A DNA stretch of 42,377 nucleotides from Desulfobulbaceae bacterium (GTDB taxonomy: Bacteria; Desulfobacterota; Desulfobulbia; Desulfobulbales; Desulfocapsaceae): NCBI GenBank assembly GCA_004796425.1, contig QZLB01000280.1, positions 1 to 42,377 of the forward strand, read 5' to 3'. Shown piece after piece: positions 22,889-31,804 of this stretch (positions are counted from its first letter, which is position 1; the number at the start of each line of letters is the position of its first letter). A program made the position numbers and the translations under genes. Under the pieces are notes generated by a model. It was given only the letters and a program-made list of their open reading frames with translations, ran no database searches and was not told the DNA's origin.

Positions 22889-24523
22889 TCATCGATCCTC
22901 ATTGTGTTGTACCAGTGCCGGTTCATATCCGTGAGGAGGAATAAATCCAAGCAGCACGCACAGTGTTGCCGCGATATTCGCCAGTCCCGGAGCTGAAAGA
23001 TCAGTCATATTGTACGTATTTTTTCCGGCAAAATCTTTTATTACGAATGGTACAGGATTTTTCGTGTGAGCAACCATTGGGGTCCGTATCCCATTTTTCT
23101 CGATGAACATCTGGTCTGCATTTCCATGGTCTGCAGTAATCACGGCAATACCACCCGCTTTTTCGATCGTTCGAAGCAGTCTGCCAAGGCACAGATCCAC
23201 CGTTTCAACAGCAATCCTGATGGACTCAGGATTACCGGTATGCCCAACCATGTCACCATTTGCATAATTTGCCCGCAGAAACTGGTATTCACCACACTCA
23301 ATGGCCTCAATCAGGTTATCGGTGATTTCAGCAGCTTTCATCCATGGTCTTTTATCAAACGTTACCCGGTCAGATTCAATTTCAATATACGTTTCTAGGT
23401 CTTGATTTATATAGCCTGATTTATTGCCGTTCCAGAAGTAGGTTACATGACCATATTTCTGAGTCTCGGAGATGGCAAACGTCTTTAAACCTGAAGCGCA
23501 AAAGAACTCGCTCACCGTGCCGCTGATTGAGGGAGGCTCGACCAGAAAATGAGCAGGTATCTGTGCATCTCCATCATATTGCATCATTCCCGCATAGAAC
23601 ACTTCTGGGAACCGTTGTCTTTCAAACTTGTTAAAATTCTCCTGCTCAAATGCCAGAGAAAGCTCAATGGCACGGTCTCCTCTAAAATTAAAGAGGACAA
23701 CACTGTCGCCATCATTAATGGTACCAATCGGTCCTTTTTCATCGCTGACAACGAAACTATCAAGATATTGATCTGTTATTTCAGGATCCTCGTCATAAAA
23801 CGTTTGGATTGCTTCTATTGCCGAGCCAAACGTTCGCGCTTGCCCAAGAACATGAGCCTGCCACCCTTTTTTAACAATTGACCAGTCTGCTTCATAGCGG
23901 TCCATGGTGGTTACCATCCGACCACCGCCTGAGGCGACACAATAATTATATCCGTCCTGCTGATAATCTCGGCAGGCAGACTCAAGCGGGCCAAAATAGT
24001 TCAGTGCACTTTTTGGTTCAACATCTCGGCCATCAAGCAGGCCGTGGATTCTGACCTCCCTGAAACCTTCGGTCCTGCACTGAGCCAGAATTTTATAAAG
24101 ATGATCAATATGGGAGTGAACATTGCCATCTGACACAAGCCCTATCAGATGAAAAACACCCCCTGCAGCACAGCGCTGTTGAATTGTTCGCCAACTATTG
24201 CCGTTAAAAATATCTCCATTCTCCAGCGCCTCATTGACCAGTTTGGCACCCTGGGAGAAAATCCGCCCCGCACCAATGGCGTTATGACCCACCTCTGAAT
24301 TGCCCATATCACCATCTGATGGTAACCCTACAGCCACACCATGAGCCTTCAACCGCGTGCTCAGCCCTTCACGGAAAAGCTTGTCCATAACGGGTGTGTG
24401 GGCAACCGCAACGCCATCACTCTCGTCACCTGCCCCATATCCAATACCGTCGAGTATGATGAGTGCAATTGGCCCCTGTCCTGTGGCATGGGCATTATCT
24501 GGTTCAAGTTTAGCAACAGTCAT
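22889..24523 (-). CDS. gpmI: 2,3-bisphosphoglycerate-independent phosphoglycerate mutase
   Basis: A 544-residue alkaline-phosphatase-superfamily enzyme that interconverts 3- and 2-phosphoglycerate in glycolysis and gluconeogenesis. It has the N-terminal metal site LIILDGIGYG, the nucleophilic Ser in GDMGNSEVGHNAIGAGR, HLIGLVSDGNVHSHIDH, HGLLDGRD, NFRGDRAIEL, ANYANGDMVGHTGN and the second metal site ITADHGNADQM. Length is slightly above the usual 510-515, mostly from an N-terminal extension and a longer tail. GGAGG lies nine bases before the ATG. It is first in a four-gene operon and divergent from the Mo/W operon. Confidence 0.96.
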   Translation of the reverse strand: MTVAKLEPDNAHATGQGPIALIILDGIGYGAGDESDGVAVAHTPVMDKLFREGLSTRLKAHGVAVGLPSDGDMGNSEVGHNAIGAGRIFSQGAKLVNEALENGDIFNGNSWRTIQQRCAAGGVFHLIGLVSDGNVHSHIDHLYKILAQCRTEGFREVRIHGLLDGRDVEPKSALNYFGPLESACRDYQQDGYNYCVASGGGRMVTTMDRYEADWSIVKKGWQAHVLGQARTFGSAIEAIQTFYDEDPEITDQYLDSFVVSDEKGPIGTINDGDSVVLFNFRGDRAIELSLAFEQENFNKFERQRFPEVFYAGMMQYDGDAQIPAHFLVEPPSISGTVSEFFCASGLKTFAISETQKYGHVTYFWNGNKSGYINQDLETYIEIESDRVTFDKRPWMKAAEITDNLIEAIECGEYQFLRANYANGDMVGHTGNPESIRIAVETVDLCLGRLLRTIEKAGGIAVITADHGNADQMFIEKNGIRTPMVAHTKNPVPFVIKDFAGKNTYNMTDLSAPGLANIAATLCVLLGFIPPHGYEPALVQHNEDR

Positions 24524-24687
24524 AAACAGTATCCTCCAGGAAAATAAAAAAAATGTGCACCCTTAGGTATTCTTTTGCTATTGAAAAAGTATTCATTTAG
24601 AATATGTGGAACGATCTCATGAGTGACACAAGAGTCTAGCTCATTCCAAACGAAGGTGCAATATTCCACTCACCAGAATGTCTCGTT

Positions 24688-25299
24688 ATGCAAATTGATT
24701 TGACCCAGACTGGAAAACTCACGTGTCAAATGAATCCCGAAAGTCTGCACCGTTTTACTACGCTGCTTCAATCCGGATTTTATACCAAGTCGACGAGCAA
24801 TCGCACTCTGATTGAGTTTCTCTTAGACCTCCCTGGCTTTGACAAGGATTATGTGAACAACCGGCTGCAAACGATTTTTTATAACGGAGATGCCATCGAT
24901 GATACCAGCATTACTCTTTCAGGGGGCGAGGTAACACTTGCCCTCTCTGCCGCTATGCCAGGACTTGCCGGTGCTATTTTTCGCAAGAACAGTCCCCATG
25001 CAGGACTGAGAAAAAGTGCACCGGAAATGGCTGATGATCAACAAGATAAACCGATCATGATCAGGGTAAAATTGTTCAATGCCGTTGCACCCGAACGCGG
25101 GCTCGATCTACTGCGTCAAGGAGTTATACTGAAATCAAGAGATTTGCATAACTTTCTTGAACTTAGGCCATCACTGCGTGAAGCGATGAATTCTATTCAG
25201 CTTGACACCATACCATCAACACCTGAAGACGTTCTAACTGCCTGCGATCGCTTTCCCTATATCTCAACCACCATTTTTTCAACTAATGACACCAACTGA
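24688..25299 (+). CDS. unknown protein, first gene of the AOR/MoeA operon
   Basis: A 203-residue soluble protein that I do not recognise. Residues about 40-95 contain FLLDLPGFDKDYVNNRLQ and then a segment with the pattern Y-N-G-x-x-I-D-D ... L-x-G-G-x-V-x-L ... P-G-L-A-G-A, loosely like the end of a MoaD/ThiS beta-grasp domain, but with no terminal Gly-Gly. A polar linker follows, and the C-terminal half (PIMIRVKLFNAVAPERGLDLLRQGV) may be a second small domain. It overlaps moeA by 14 bp, so it is part of the operon and may have a role in Mo/W cofactor supply or AOR maturation (inference). No clear ribosome-binding site precedes the ATG. Confidence 0.75.
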   Translation: MQIDLTQTGKLTCQMNPESLHRFTTLLQSGFYTKSTSNRTLIEFLLDLPGFDKDYVNNRLQTIFYNGDAIDDTSITLSGGEVTLALSAAMPGLAGAIFRKNSPHAGLRKSAPEMADDQQDKPIMIRVKLFNAVAPERGLDLLRQGVILKSRDLHNFLELRPSLREAMNSIQLDTIPSTPEDVLTACDRFPYISTTIFSTNDTN

Positions 25300-26557
25300 T
25301 CCGATTAAAGATATGCTGGGCAGAGAGCAGTTACGCTCTGTTTCAGATGCGCGAAACCTTTTATTCTCTGAATTAGCTAACCTTTCAATTCAAACCGAAA
25401 CCATACCGCTTGAGCATGGCTTGGGAAGAATCAGCGGTTCTGAAATTTATTCTCCAGAGGATCTTCCTCGGCAAAACCGTTCTACTATGGATGGGTATGC
25501 GGTTGTTTCTGCCGACACTTTCGGCGCTACCGAATCAATGCCGGGATACCTGGAAATTTCCGGTGAAGTCAAAATGGGCGCAAACCCGCATGGTACCGTG
25601 ACCAGGGGACAATGTTTCAAAATTCCCACAGGAGGCATTCTACCTGAGGGTGCAGATGCGGTGGTCATGTTTGAACACACCGTTCTTGTCGATGACAAAA
25701 TGATCGAGGTGGTGAAAAGTGTCGGCTCGGGCGGTAATGTCATCAAAAAAGGAGAGGATATAAAAAAATCCGCTCAAGCAATACCAAAGAATAAGAAGTT
25801 GAGTGCCTATGACCTTGGTCTTCTTGCCGGACTCGGCATTGTAGAAATCGAAGTTTATAAAAAGGTGTCCGTAGGAATCATCTCAACCGGCGATGAGGTT
25901 GCCCCTTATGATCAGCCTTTGCCACCGGGTAAAATCCGTAATATAAATTCCATGGTGCTCCGCAATCTATCCTATGATTGTGGAGTCGACGTCATCGATT
26001 ATGGAATTGTTGCCGACACCGAGGAAATGTTTTTTTCCACGGTGCAAAAAGCAGTAGAGGAAACTGACCTGGTACTTTTTTCCGGAGGGAGCTCTGTTGG
26101 TGTCAGCGATCTCGGAGAACAGGCAATAGCCAGAGCCGGAGACCCTGGCGTGCTGATCCACGGAGTAAAACTAAAACCAGGAAAACCCGTAATCATTGGA
26201 TTTTGCAATCAGGTACCGGTGTTTGGCCTACCCGGTCACCCAGTTTCCGCTGCCATCTGTTTTGATCTTTTTGTCAAGCCAACCATCCAGAGAATTTCCG
26301 GAAAACTGGCTGATCATATCAATCGAGAACTCACCATATCTGCCATACTGAAGAGAAGCATTAATTCGGCGGCGGGACGCCTCGATATTGTGAGAGTTTC
26401 AGTGGAACAGACAGATGAAGGTTATGAGGCTCATCCTGTCCTGGGGAAATCTGGCTCGATTTCCTCTTTAGCAAAAGCTGACGGGTTTTTCATCATCGAG
26501 GAACCTATTCAAGGACTACCAGAAAACTCCACTGTTGAGGTTTTTATATATAAATGA
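25286..26557 (+). CDS. moeA: molybdopterin molybdenumtransferase MoeA
   Basis: A 423-residue MoeA of normal length, which inserts molybdate (or tungstate) into adenylylated molybdopterin. Signatures are complete: NRSTMDGYAV, KIPTGGILPEGADAVVMFE, IISTGDEV, FSGGSSVGVSDL, KPGKPVIIG and GLPGHPVSAA. It overlaps the upstream unknown gene by 14 bp and the following moeA-PBP gene by 4 bp (ATGA), so the three are translationally linked. An in-frame ATG at 25313 is an alternative start. As the conventional copy of a pair, it may serve one metal while the downstream fusion serves the other. Confidence 0.95.
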   Translation: MTPTDPIKDMLGREQLRSVSDARNLLFSELANLSIQTETIPLEHGLGRISGSEIYSPEDLPRQNRSTMDGYAVVSADTFGATESMPGYLEISGEVKMGANPHGTVTRGQCFKIPTGGILPEGADAVVMFEHTVLVDDKMIEVVKSVGSGGNVIKKGEDIKKSAQAIPKNKKLSAYDLGLLAGLGIVEIEVYKKVSVGIISTGDEVAPYDQPLPPGKIRNINSMVLRNLSYDCGVDVIDYGIVADTEEMFFSTVQKAVEETDLVLFSGGSSVGVSDLGEQAIARAGDPGVLIHGVKLKPGKPVIIGFCNQVPVFGLPGHPVSAAICFDLFVKPTIQRISGKLADHINRELTISAILKRSINSAAGRLDIVRVSVEQTDEGYEAHPVLGKSGSISSLAKADGFFIIEEPIQGLPENSTVEVFIYK

Positions 26558-28479
26558 AAAAAGACACCGTTTTTATACAGAATACTCCACTCACCGTGGT
26601 CCAGGAACAATGGCTTGCTGAACTGGAGCAGGCCGGTTTTATCAATGGCTGCGAACATGCAAGCATACCGGTAGATGAGGCGGTGGGTAGAATCACCGCC
26701 GCTCCGGTTTTTGCTCACCAGTCTTCGCCAAGCTACAACGCTGCGGCGATGGACGGTATTGCCGTCAGATTTCAAGATCTGCTTGGGGCCAGCGAAGGCG
26801 AACCGATTATCCTAGAATCAACCAAGTTTGCTCGGGTTAATACCGGTAACGCCATCGATGACATCTTCAATGCAGTCGTAATGATCGAAGATGTTCATTA
26901 TCATTCCGATGGCTCAGCCGAACTGATCAGCCCGGCAACACCATGGCAACATATCCGTAACGTTGGTGAGGATATTGTCGCCACTGAGCTGATCGTTCCG
27001 GAAAAGCACCTGATCAGGCCGATCGATCAGGGGGCATTGCTTGCGGCAGGCATAACATTGGTAGATGTATTGGTTGCCCCAAAAGTTGTGGTGATCCCCA
27101 CGGGTAGCGAGCTGGTTGAACCTGGAACGCAAAATAAGCCAGGGCAAATCATTGAATTTAATTCACGAATTTTATCAGGCTATCTCAAGGGATGGGGGGC
27201 TGACGTCACCGTCTACAAGCACATTCCCGATGACCCGGAGCTTCTTGAAGCGGCCATCATTCAAGCCATAGAAGAGGCCGATATCGTCGTCACCAACGCT
27301 GGTGCGTCAGCCGGCACCAAAGATTTTTCAGCAGGGATCCTAGAATCGGTTGGTAAAATTATAACGCACGGAGTTGCCATTAAACCAGGAAAGCCGGTCA
27401 TTCTTGGACTGGCCCGCAATACACCCATTATCGGTTTACCTGGATATCCGATTTCAGCTGTGCTCACTCTCAAACTTTTTGGTCGTCCACTGATTTACTC
27501 ATTCCTGGGCCTTGAACCACCTGCCCCCCAAACGACAACCGCACTCATGTCCCGACCTGTTCACTCCTCAATGGGCGTTGACCACTTCGTCCGGGTCACC
27601 CTGGGCAGAGTCCATGATGAGCTTATCGCAACTCCTTCAGGCAAAGGGGCTGGAGCGGTTATGTCTCTGGTCAGGGCTGATGGTCTTTTGACTATCCCTT
27701 CTGGAAATGAGGGAGTGGGTGCAGGGGAACGTGTCACCATCGAGTTATTGCGAGACCACAAAGAGGTGGATGCAACATTGGTGATCACCGGCAGTCACGA
27801 CAATATTATAGATACCATGGCTAACCAACTCCACCTTGCAAAACCGCGGGTCAGAGTTTCTTCCGCTCATGTTGGCTCAATGGGCGGCATCATGGCAATC
27901 AAGCGAGGTGAAGCGCATATGGCTGGAAGCCACCTGCTTGACGAAGAGACAGGAGAGTACAACATCTCGTTTATCAAACGGTTTCTCTCCAATCTGTCTC
28001 TTGATTTAATCACTCTCTGTTATCGCGAACAGGGACTTATCGTGCCGAAGGGAAACCCGAAAAATATCCAAAGTTTCAGTGATATGATTGCGGGAGAAAT
28101 GATATTTATTAACCGTCAAAAAGGTGCCGGTACCAGACTTCTTACTGATAACTTATTAAAGCAGCAGAAGATCGACTCTGCCCAACTCCATGGTTATGAC
28201 CATGAGGAGTATACCCATATGAATATTGCTGCAGCGGTAGCCGGAGGGCATGCAGATGCAGGAATGGGTATCCGGGCGGCGGCAAATGCCTTGGGACTCG
28301 ACTTTATACCGGTCACCGAGGAACGTTACGACCTTATTATACCGAAAGCATTGCAAACCGATTTCAGAGTTGATGCAGTGCTTAATATGATGAGGAAAAA
28401 AAGTTCGTTTCATGATAAGGTAACATCGCTGGGAGGGTACGACCTCAGAGATTGTGGGGCGGTGGTCTATAGCCAGTAA
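26554..28479 (+). CDS. MoeA-like protein fused to a periplasmic-binding-protein-like domain
   Basis: A 641-residue fusion. Residues about 1-400 are MoeA-like but diverged: AAMDGIAV, VNTGNAIDDIFNAVVMIED for the usual PTGA..P.GAD, IPTGSELV for TGDE, NAGASAGTKDF for SGG.SVG, and GLPGYPISA. Residues about 408-640 are a PBP-like (LysR-substrate/PF12727-type) domain with LVITGSHDN, GSMGGIMAIKRGEAHMAGSHLLD, QKGAGTRLLTD and AGMGIRAAANALGLDF. There is no signal peptide, so the binding domain is cytoplasmic and may present oxyanion or sense cofactor. Such fusions are common in archaea and anaerobes that use tungsten enzymes. Confidence 0.92.
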   Translation: MKKDTVFIQNTPLTVVQEQWLAELEQAGFINGCEHASIPVDEAVGRITAAPVFAHQSSPSYNAAAMDGIAVRFQDLLGASEGEPIILESTKFARVNTGNAIDDIFNAVVMIEDVHYHSDGSAELISPATPWQHIRNVGEDIVATELIVPEKHLIRPIDQGALLAAGITLVDVLVAPKVVVIPTGSELVEPGTQNKPGQIIEFNSRILSGYLKGWGADVTVYKHIPDDPELLEAAIIQAIEEADIVVTNAGASAGTKDFSAGILESVGKIITHGVAIKPGKPVILGLARNTPIIGLPGYPISAVLTLKLFGRPLIYSFLGLEPPAPQTTTALMSRPVHSSMGVDHFVRVTLGRVHDELIATPSGKGAGAVMSLVRADGLLTIPSGNEGVGAGERVTIELLRDHKEVDATLVITGSHDNIIDTMANQLHLAKPRVRVSSAHVGSMGGIMAIKRGEAHMAGSHLLDEETGEYNISFIKRFLSNLSLDLITLCYREQGLIVPKGNPKNIQSFSDMIAGEMIFINRQKGAGTRLLTDNLLKQQKIDSAQLHGYDHEEYTHMNIAAAVAGGHADAGMGIRAAANALGLDFIPVTEERYDLIIPKALQTDFRVDAVLNMMRKKSSFHDKVTSLGGYDLRDCGAVVYSQ

Positions 28480-28548
28480 ACGGGAATGGAACAGCCGCTC
28501 AATAGCGTTTCCATCTTTAAGATTAAAAATAAAAGAGGAGATTCAACC

Positions 28549-30276
28549 ATGGCAGACAAAATTTTCCGTGTAAACATGACAGATCTCACCACCAGTATAG
28601 ATGATGTTCCGGAGGCATGGGCCGGACATGGTGGACGTGGTCTGACTTCAACAATCGTCTCCGAGGAAGTAGATCCTACCTGCCATCCACTTGGACCTCG
28701 GAACAAACTGGTTTTTGCACCGGGCCTGCTTTCGGGGACAGTCGCAGCTAACTCCGGTAGACTTTCTGCCGGTGCCAAGAGCCCGCTGACTAACACCATC
28801 AAAGAAACGAATGCAGGGGGTACCGCTGCTCAGCTTATGGCTCGCTGTGGTTGCAAGGCTTTGATCATTGAAGGCCAACCCAAAGATGACAAATGGTACG
28901 CCATTTCGATGACTCCCGACTCGATCACTATTGCAGAAGAAACAGATCTAGTTGGTAAAGGGAATTATACGGTTGTTAAGGAATTGAAAGAGAAGTTAGA
29001 AGGTAAGCAGGCCGTCATCACCATCGGTCCTGCCGGTGAAATGAAAATGACCGCAGCCAATATTTCCGTCATGGATCCTGATGGTAATCTGCGATCAAAT
29101 GGGAGAGGCGGCCTGGGTGCCGTAATGGGTTCCAAAAAGATAAAATTTATAACGGTCGACCCCAAAGATGGCAAAGTTGAAATCGCCAAGCCAGATGAGT
29201 TTAAAGCAGCCAACCGAGCCTTTGGTAAGGCACTGGTGGACAACCAGATCAGCCAGGCACTCGCCACGTATGGTACCAATGTTCTCGTTAATGTTATTAA
29301 CGAAGCTGGTGCTCTGCCAACCAAGAACTTCACGCTAGGTCAGTTTGAAGCACATGACAAGATTTCTGGCGAAACCATGCATGATCTTATCAATGAGCGT
29401 GGTGGCAAGCCGAAACATAATTGCCATGCTGGCTGTGTCATCCAGTGTTCGCAGATCTTTAACGACAAAGACAAAAACTACAAAACCGCAGGATTCGAAT
29501 ATGAGTCGATCTGGGCCATGGGCGCCGACTGCTGTGTTGAAAGCCTCGATGATATAGCCGAAGCTGATCAGATTATGGATGACCTCGGACTTGATACCAT
29601 TGAAACTTCGGTAGCTATTGGCGTCGCAATGGAGGCCGGCGTACTGGAATTTGGCGATGGACCAGGAGCCTGCAAACTGCTCCGTGACGAAGTGGGTAAA
29701 GGTACCCCGCTTGGCAGAATTATTGGCAACGGTGCAGGATCTGTCGGACTCGCATTTGGTGTCACGAGAGTTCCCGTCGTAAAGAATCAAGCGATCCCTG
29801 CATATGATCCCCGGGCGGTAAAAGGTATGGCAATTACCTACGCAACAACCACCATGGGAGCTGATCATACCTCAGGATATGCGGTTGCTACTAATATTCT
29901 TGGTGTAGGAGGCACTGTAGACCCACTCTCCAAAGAAGGACAGATTGAACTTTCCAGAAACCTGCAGATTGCCACCGCGGCAATCGATTCTACCGGGATG
30001 TGCCTGTTTATAGCCTTTGCTGCACTGGATGACCCGGATTGTCTGCCAGCCCTGATTGATCTGATCAATGCCCGGTATGGCTTGAGTCTGACCGGCGACG
30101 ATGTTACCAACCTGGGTAAGTCGATTCTTAAGACCGAACGGGCCTTTAATCAGGCCGCCGGATTCGGTCCCGCAGATGATCGCCTGCCAGAGTTCTTCTA
30201 TGATGAACCACTGCCACCACATAATACGGTTGTAGATTTTACTCCGGAAGAAATTGATTCTTTCTGGAATTTTTAG
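28549..30276 (+). CDS. aor: aldehyde:ferredoxin oxidoreductase (Mo/W-bis-pterin enzyme)
   Basis: A 575-residue AOR-family enzyme that would oxidise aldehydes to acids (or reduce acids) with ferredoxin, using a tungsten or molybdenum bis-pterin and one [4Fe-4S] cluster in the cytoplasm. The N-terminal domain shows LVFAPGLLSGT, SGRLSAGAKSPLT and GRGGLGAVMGSKK. Cluster ligands are Cys292, Cys296, Cys300 and probably Cys485 (STGMCLF). The first spacing is CX3CX3C, not the CX2CX3C of the Pyrococcus enzyme. I chose the ATG at 28549 because GAGGAG is eight bases before it; the upstream frame back to 28486 lacks such a site and adds 21 non-conserved residues. moaD starts on the next base after its stop. 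Confidence 0.93.
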   Translation: MADKIFRVNMTDLTTSIDDVPEAWAGHGGRGLTSTIVSEEVDPTCHPLGPRNKLVFAPGLLSGTVAANSGRLSAGAKSPLTNTIKETNAGGTAAQLMARCGCKALIIEGQPKDDKWYAISMTPDSITIAEETDLVGKGNYTVVKELKEKLEGKQAVITIGPAGEMKMTAANISVMDPDGNLRSNGRGGLGAVMGSKKIKFITVDPKDGKVEIAKPDEFKAANRAFGKALVDNQISQALATYGTNVLVNVINEAGALPTKNFTLGQFEAHDKISGETMHDLINERGGKPKHNCHAGCVIQCSQIFNDKDKNYKTAGFEYESIWAMGADCCVESLDDIAEADQIMDDLGLDTIETSVAIGVAMEAGVLEFGDGPGACKLLRDEVGKGTPLGRIIGNGAGSVGLAFGVTRVPVVKNQAIPAYDPRAVKGMAITYATTTMGADHTSGYAVATNILGVGGTVDPLSKEGQIELSRNLQIATAAIDSTGMCLFIAFAALDDPDCLPALIDLINARYGLSLTGDDVTNLGKSILKTERAFNQAAGFGPADDRLPEFFYDEPLPPHNTVVDFTPEEIDSFWNF

Positions 30277-30501
30277 ATGAAACTCACCGTTAAATTGTTT
30301 GCCTACTTCCGCGACGACAGGTTCGTCGCGGAAGTACTCGATTTACCTCCTGATACTTCTATCCAAGACATTGCAGTAAAGCTCGATATCGATCCGGATG
30401 AAGTCGGAATTCTGATGATTAATTCCCGCCAGTCCAACCTGCAGGCAAAGCCATCCGAGGGTGATACCGTCGCAATTTTTCCGAAGGTTGGTGGTGGCTG
30501 A
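30277..30501 (+). CDS. moaD: MoaD/ThiS-family sulfur carrier linked to AOR
   Basis: A 74-residue beta-grasp protein with the hydrophobic LKVKLFAYF-type first strand (MKLTVKLFAYFRDD), GDTVAIFPKVGGG at the end and the exposed C-terminal Gly-Gly used for adenylation and thiocarboxylation. MoaD supplies sulfur for the molybdopterin dithiolene with MoaE. It begins on the base after the aor stop, typical of AOR-linked MoaD genes, and is last in the operon. The very end is Gly-Gly-Gly. Confidence 0.92.
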   Translation: MKLTVKLFAYFRDDRFVAEVLDLPPDTSIQDIAVKLDIDPDEVGILMINSRQSNLQAKPSEGDTVAIFPKVGGG

Positions 30502-30548
30502 AGCAACAGCGATCACCTGACTGTTTCATTTCCGTTTTACTTATCCCA

Positions 30549-30576
30549 TTGAAAAATCATTCTTATCTGGTATTCT
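30549..30576 (+). promoter_or_regulatory. candidate promoter of the GGDEF-PilZ gene
   Basis: TTGAAA (30549-30554), 16 bases, TATTCT (30571-30576), about 45 bases before the start codon, in the 119-base gap after moaD. It supports separate transcription of the downstream gene. Confidence 0.5.
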
Positions 30577-30620
30577 GTGCCAGAAATTGAATAGGTGAAT
30601 TCACTGGTGGAGAATAGTCT

Positions 30621-31772
30621 ATGGACAATCTCAGGAAACAATTAGGTGAGCAATTTAAAAACAGGCGTGACGACGATTCTTTTGTAGAGCAGGTAGCGCA
30701 ACTCGCCAAACTTTCTGGCGACCAGGTCTATCAAAGCACTCTCTCCCTCCTCACCAGTCTTGATCTGCCACCTACCACCTCACGCCGCTACTGGTTTGAG
30801 GCGCTGGAACATCAGAAGCTCATGACCCGGGCTCTCAAGCGAAGCGTCACACTGATTACCGCCATTGCCGACTACATTGACAAAACACACGTTTTACCGT
30901 TTGAGCCACATCTTATTGACAGTAACGCTTTCGATAAAATCGTGTCTGAAACTACCAAGGACAGTTTAACCGGACTTCATAATCGGTCATTTTTTACTGA
31001 AGTTTTTGAGCAGCAGATTTCCATATCAAAAAGATACAACACTGAATTATCACTGCTTTTTCTCGATATTGATAATTTTAAGGAAATAAATGACATATAC
31101 GGGCATCCCGTTGGTGATATTATTCTGAAAAAGATAGCATTAGCAATCAACAGCGTTAAGCGAGAAAGTGACATTGCGGTGCGTTATGGTGGAGAGGAGT
31201 TCGTATTACTGATGCCCTTCACCAACAACACCAACGGTATGAAAGTAGGCGAACGGATCAGGAAAGTCATTTCAGAGACCACGTTTGCAGCCGAAAATCA
31301 CCGTCTCAGTATTACGGTATCCGGGGGCTTATCCACCTTCCCGTCAAATGGTGCAACGACTCATACACTTCTAAAGATCGCCGACCAGGCACTATATCAA
31401 GCGAAAGGTGCAGGGAAAAATATCATCTCTCATTTTAAACCGGATAAAAGAAGGTATATGAGAGTCAAATATCGTAATCCAGTGATTGTCCGAGAACTGG
31501 GAATTGATGACAACACCTGCCATTACGGTATTGGAAAAGACATTTGCATCGGCGGCCTGTTGTTCAAAAACGAACACCCCTTCTCTCTTGGTTCGAGAAT
31601 TCAGGTTCATACAAATGTCAAAGAAGATACCTCTCTGTTACTCATTGGCAAGGTAATCAGGGTGGAGTCATATGAACCTGATCATTATGATATAGGGGTG
31701 TCACTTTCGTTTGGCGAAATGGAAAAAATTGCCCGGGAAGAAATATCGGGTTTACTTAAAACCCCGCATTAA
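30621..31772 (+). CDS. diguanylate cyclase with C-terminal PilZ domain
   Basis: A 383-residue cytoplasmic protein. Residues about 1-100 are an unrecognised helical input domain. Residues about 105-270 form a GGDEF domain with DSLTGLHNR, FLDIDNFKEIND and active-site GGEEF (190-194), so cyclase activity is expected. An intact inhibitory I-site RESD (181-184) lies five residues before it. Residues about 275-378 form a PilZ domain (RRYMRVKYRNP with RxxxR, then DICIGGLLF in place of D/NxSxxG). The protein could therefore make c-di-GMP and bind it in the same chain. GGAG lies 8 bases before the ATG. No phospho-acceptor or membrane segment is visible. Confidence 0.93.
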   Translation: MDNLRKQLGEQFKNRRDDDSFVEQVAQLAKLSGDQVYQSTLSLLTSLDLPPTTSRRYWFEALEHQKLMTRALKRSVTLITAIADYIDKTHVLPFEPHLIDSNAFDKIVSETTKDSLTGLHNRSFFTEVFEQQISISKRYNTELSLLFLDIDNFKEINDIYGHPVGDIILKKIALAINSVKRESDIAVRYGGEEFVLLMPFTNNTNGMKVGERIRKVISETTFAAENHRLSITVSGGLSTFPSNGATTHTLLKIADQALYQAKGAGKNIISHFKPDKRRYMRVKYRNPVIVRELGIDDNTCHYGIGKDICIGGLLFKNEHPFSLGSRIQVHTNVKEDTSLLLIGKVIRVESYEPDHYDIGVSLSFGEMEKIAREEISGLLKTPH

Positions 31773-31804
31773 CGAGCGCTCATTTATCGCTCAATCTCTA
31801 AGTT

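Noticed and set aside
24524-24687. Molybdenum-cofactor riboswitch upstream of the Mo/W operon
   Set aside because: The 164-base divergent spacer must also hold the gpmI promoter, and I could not find the conserved stems of that RNA.
28486-28548. Upstream ATG extension of aor
   Set aside because: The downstream ATG has GAGGAG at ideal spacing and starts the conserved protein; the 21-residue extension lacks both.
28965-29868. Long minus-strand frames inside aor (122 and 177 residues)
   Set aside because: They are complements of conserved AOR coding sequence with no domain or ribosome-binding site.
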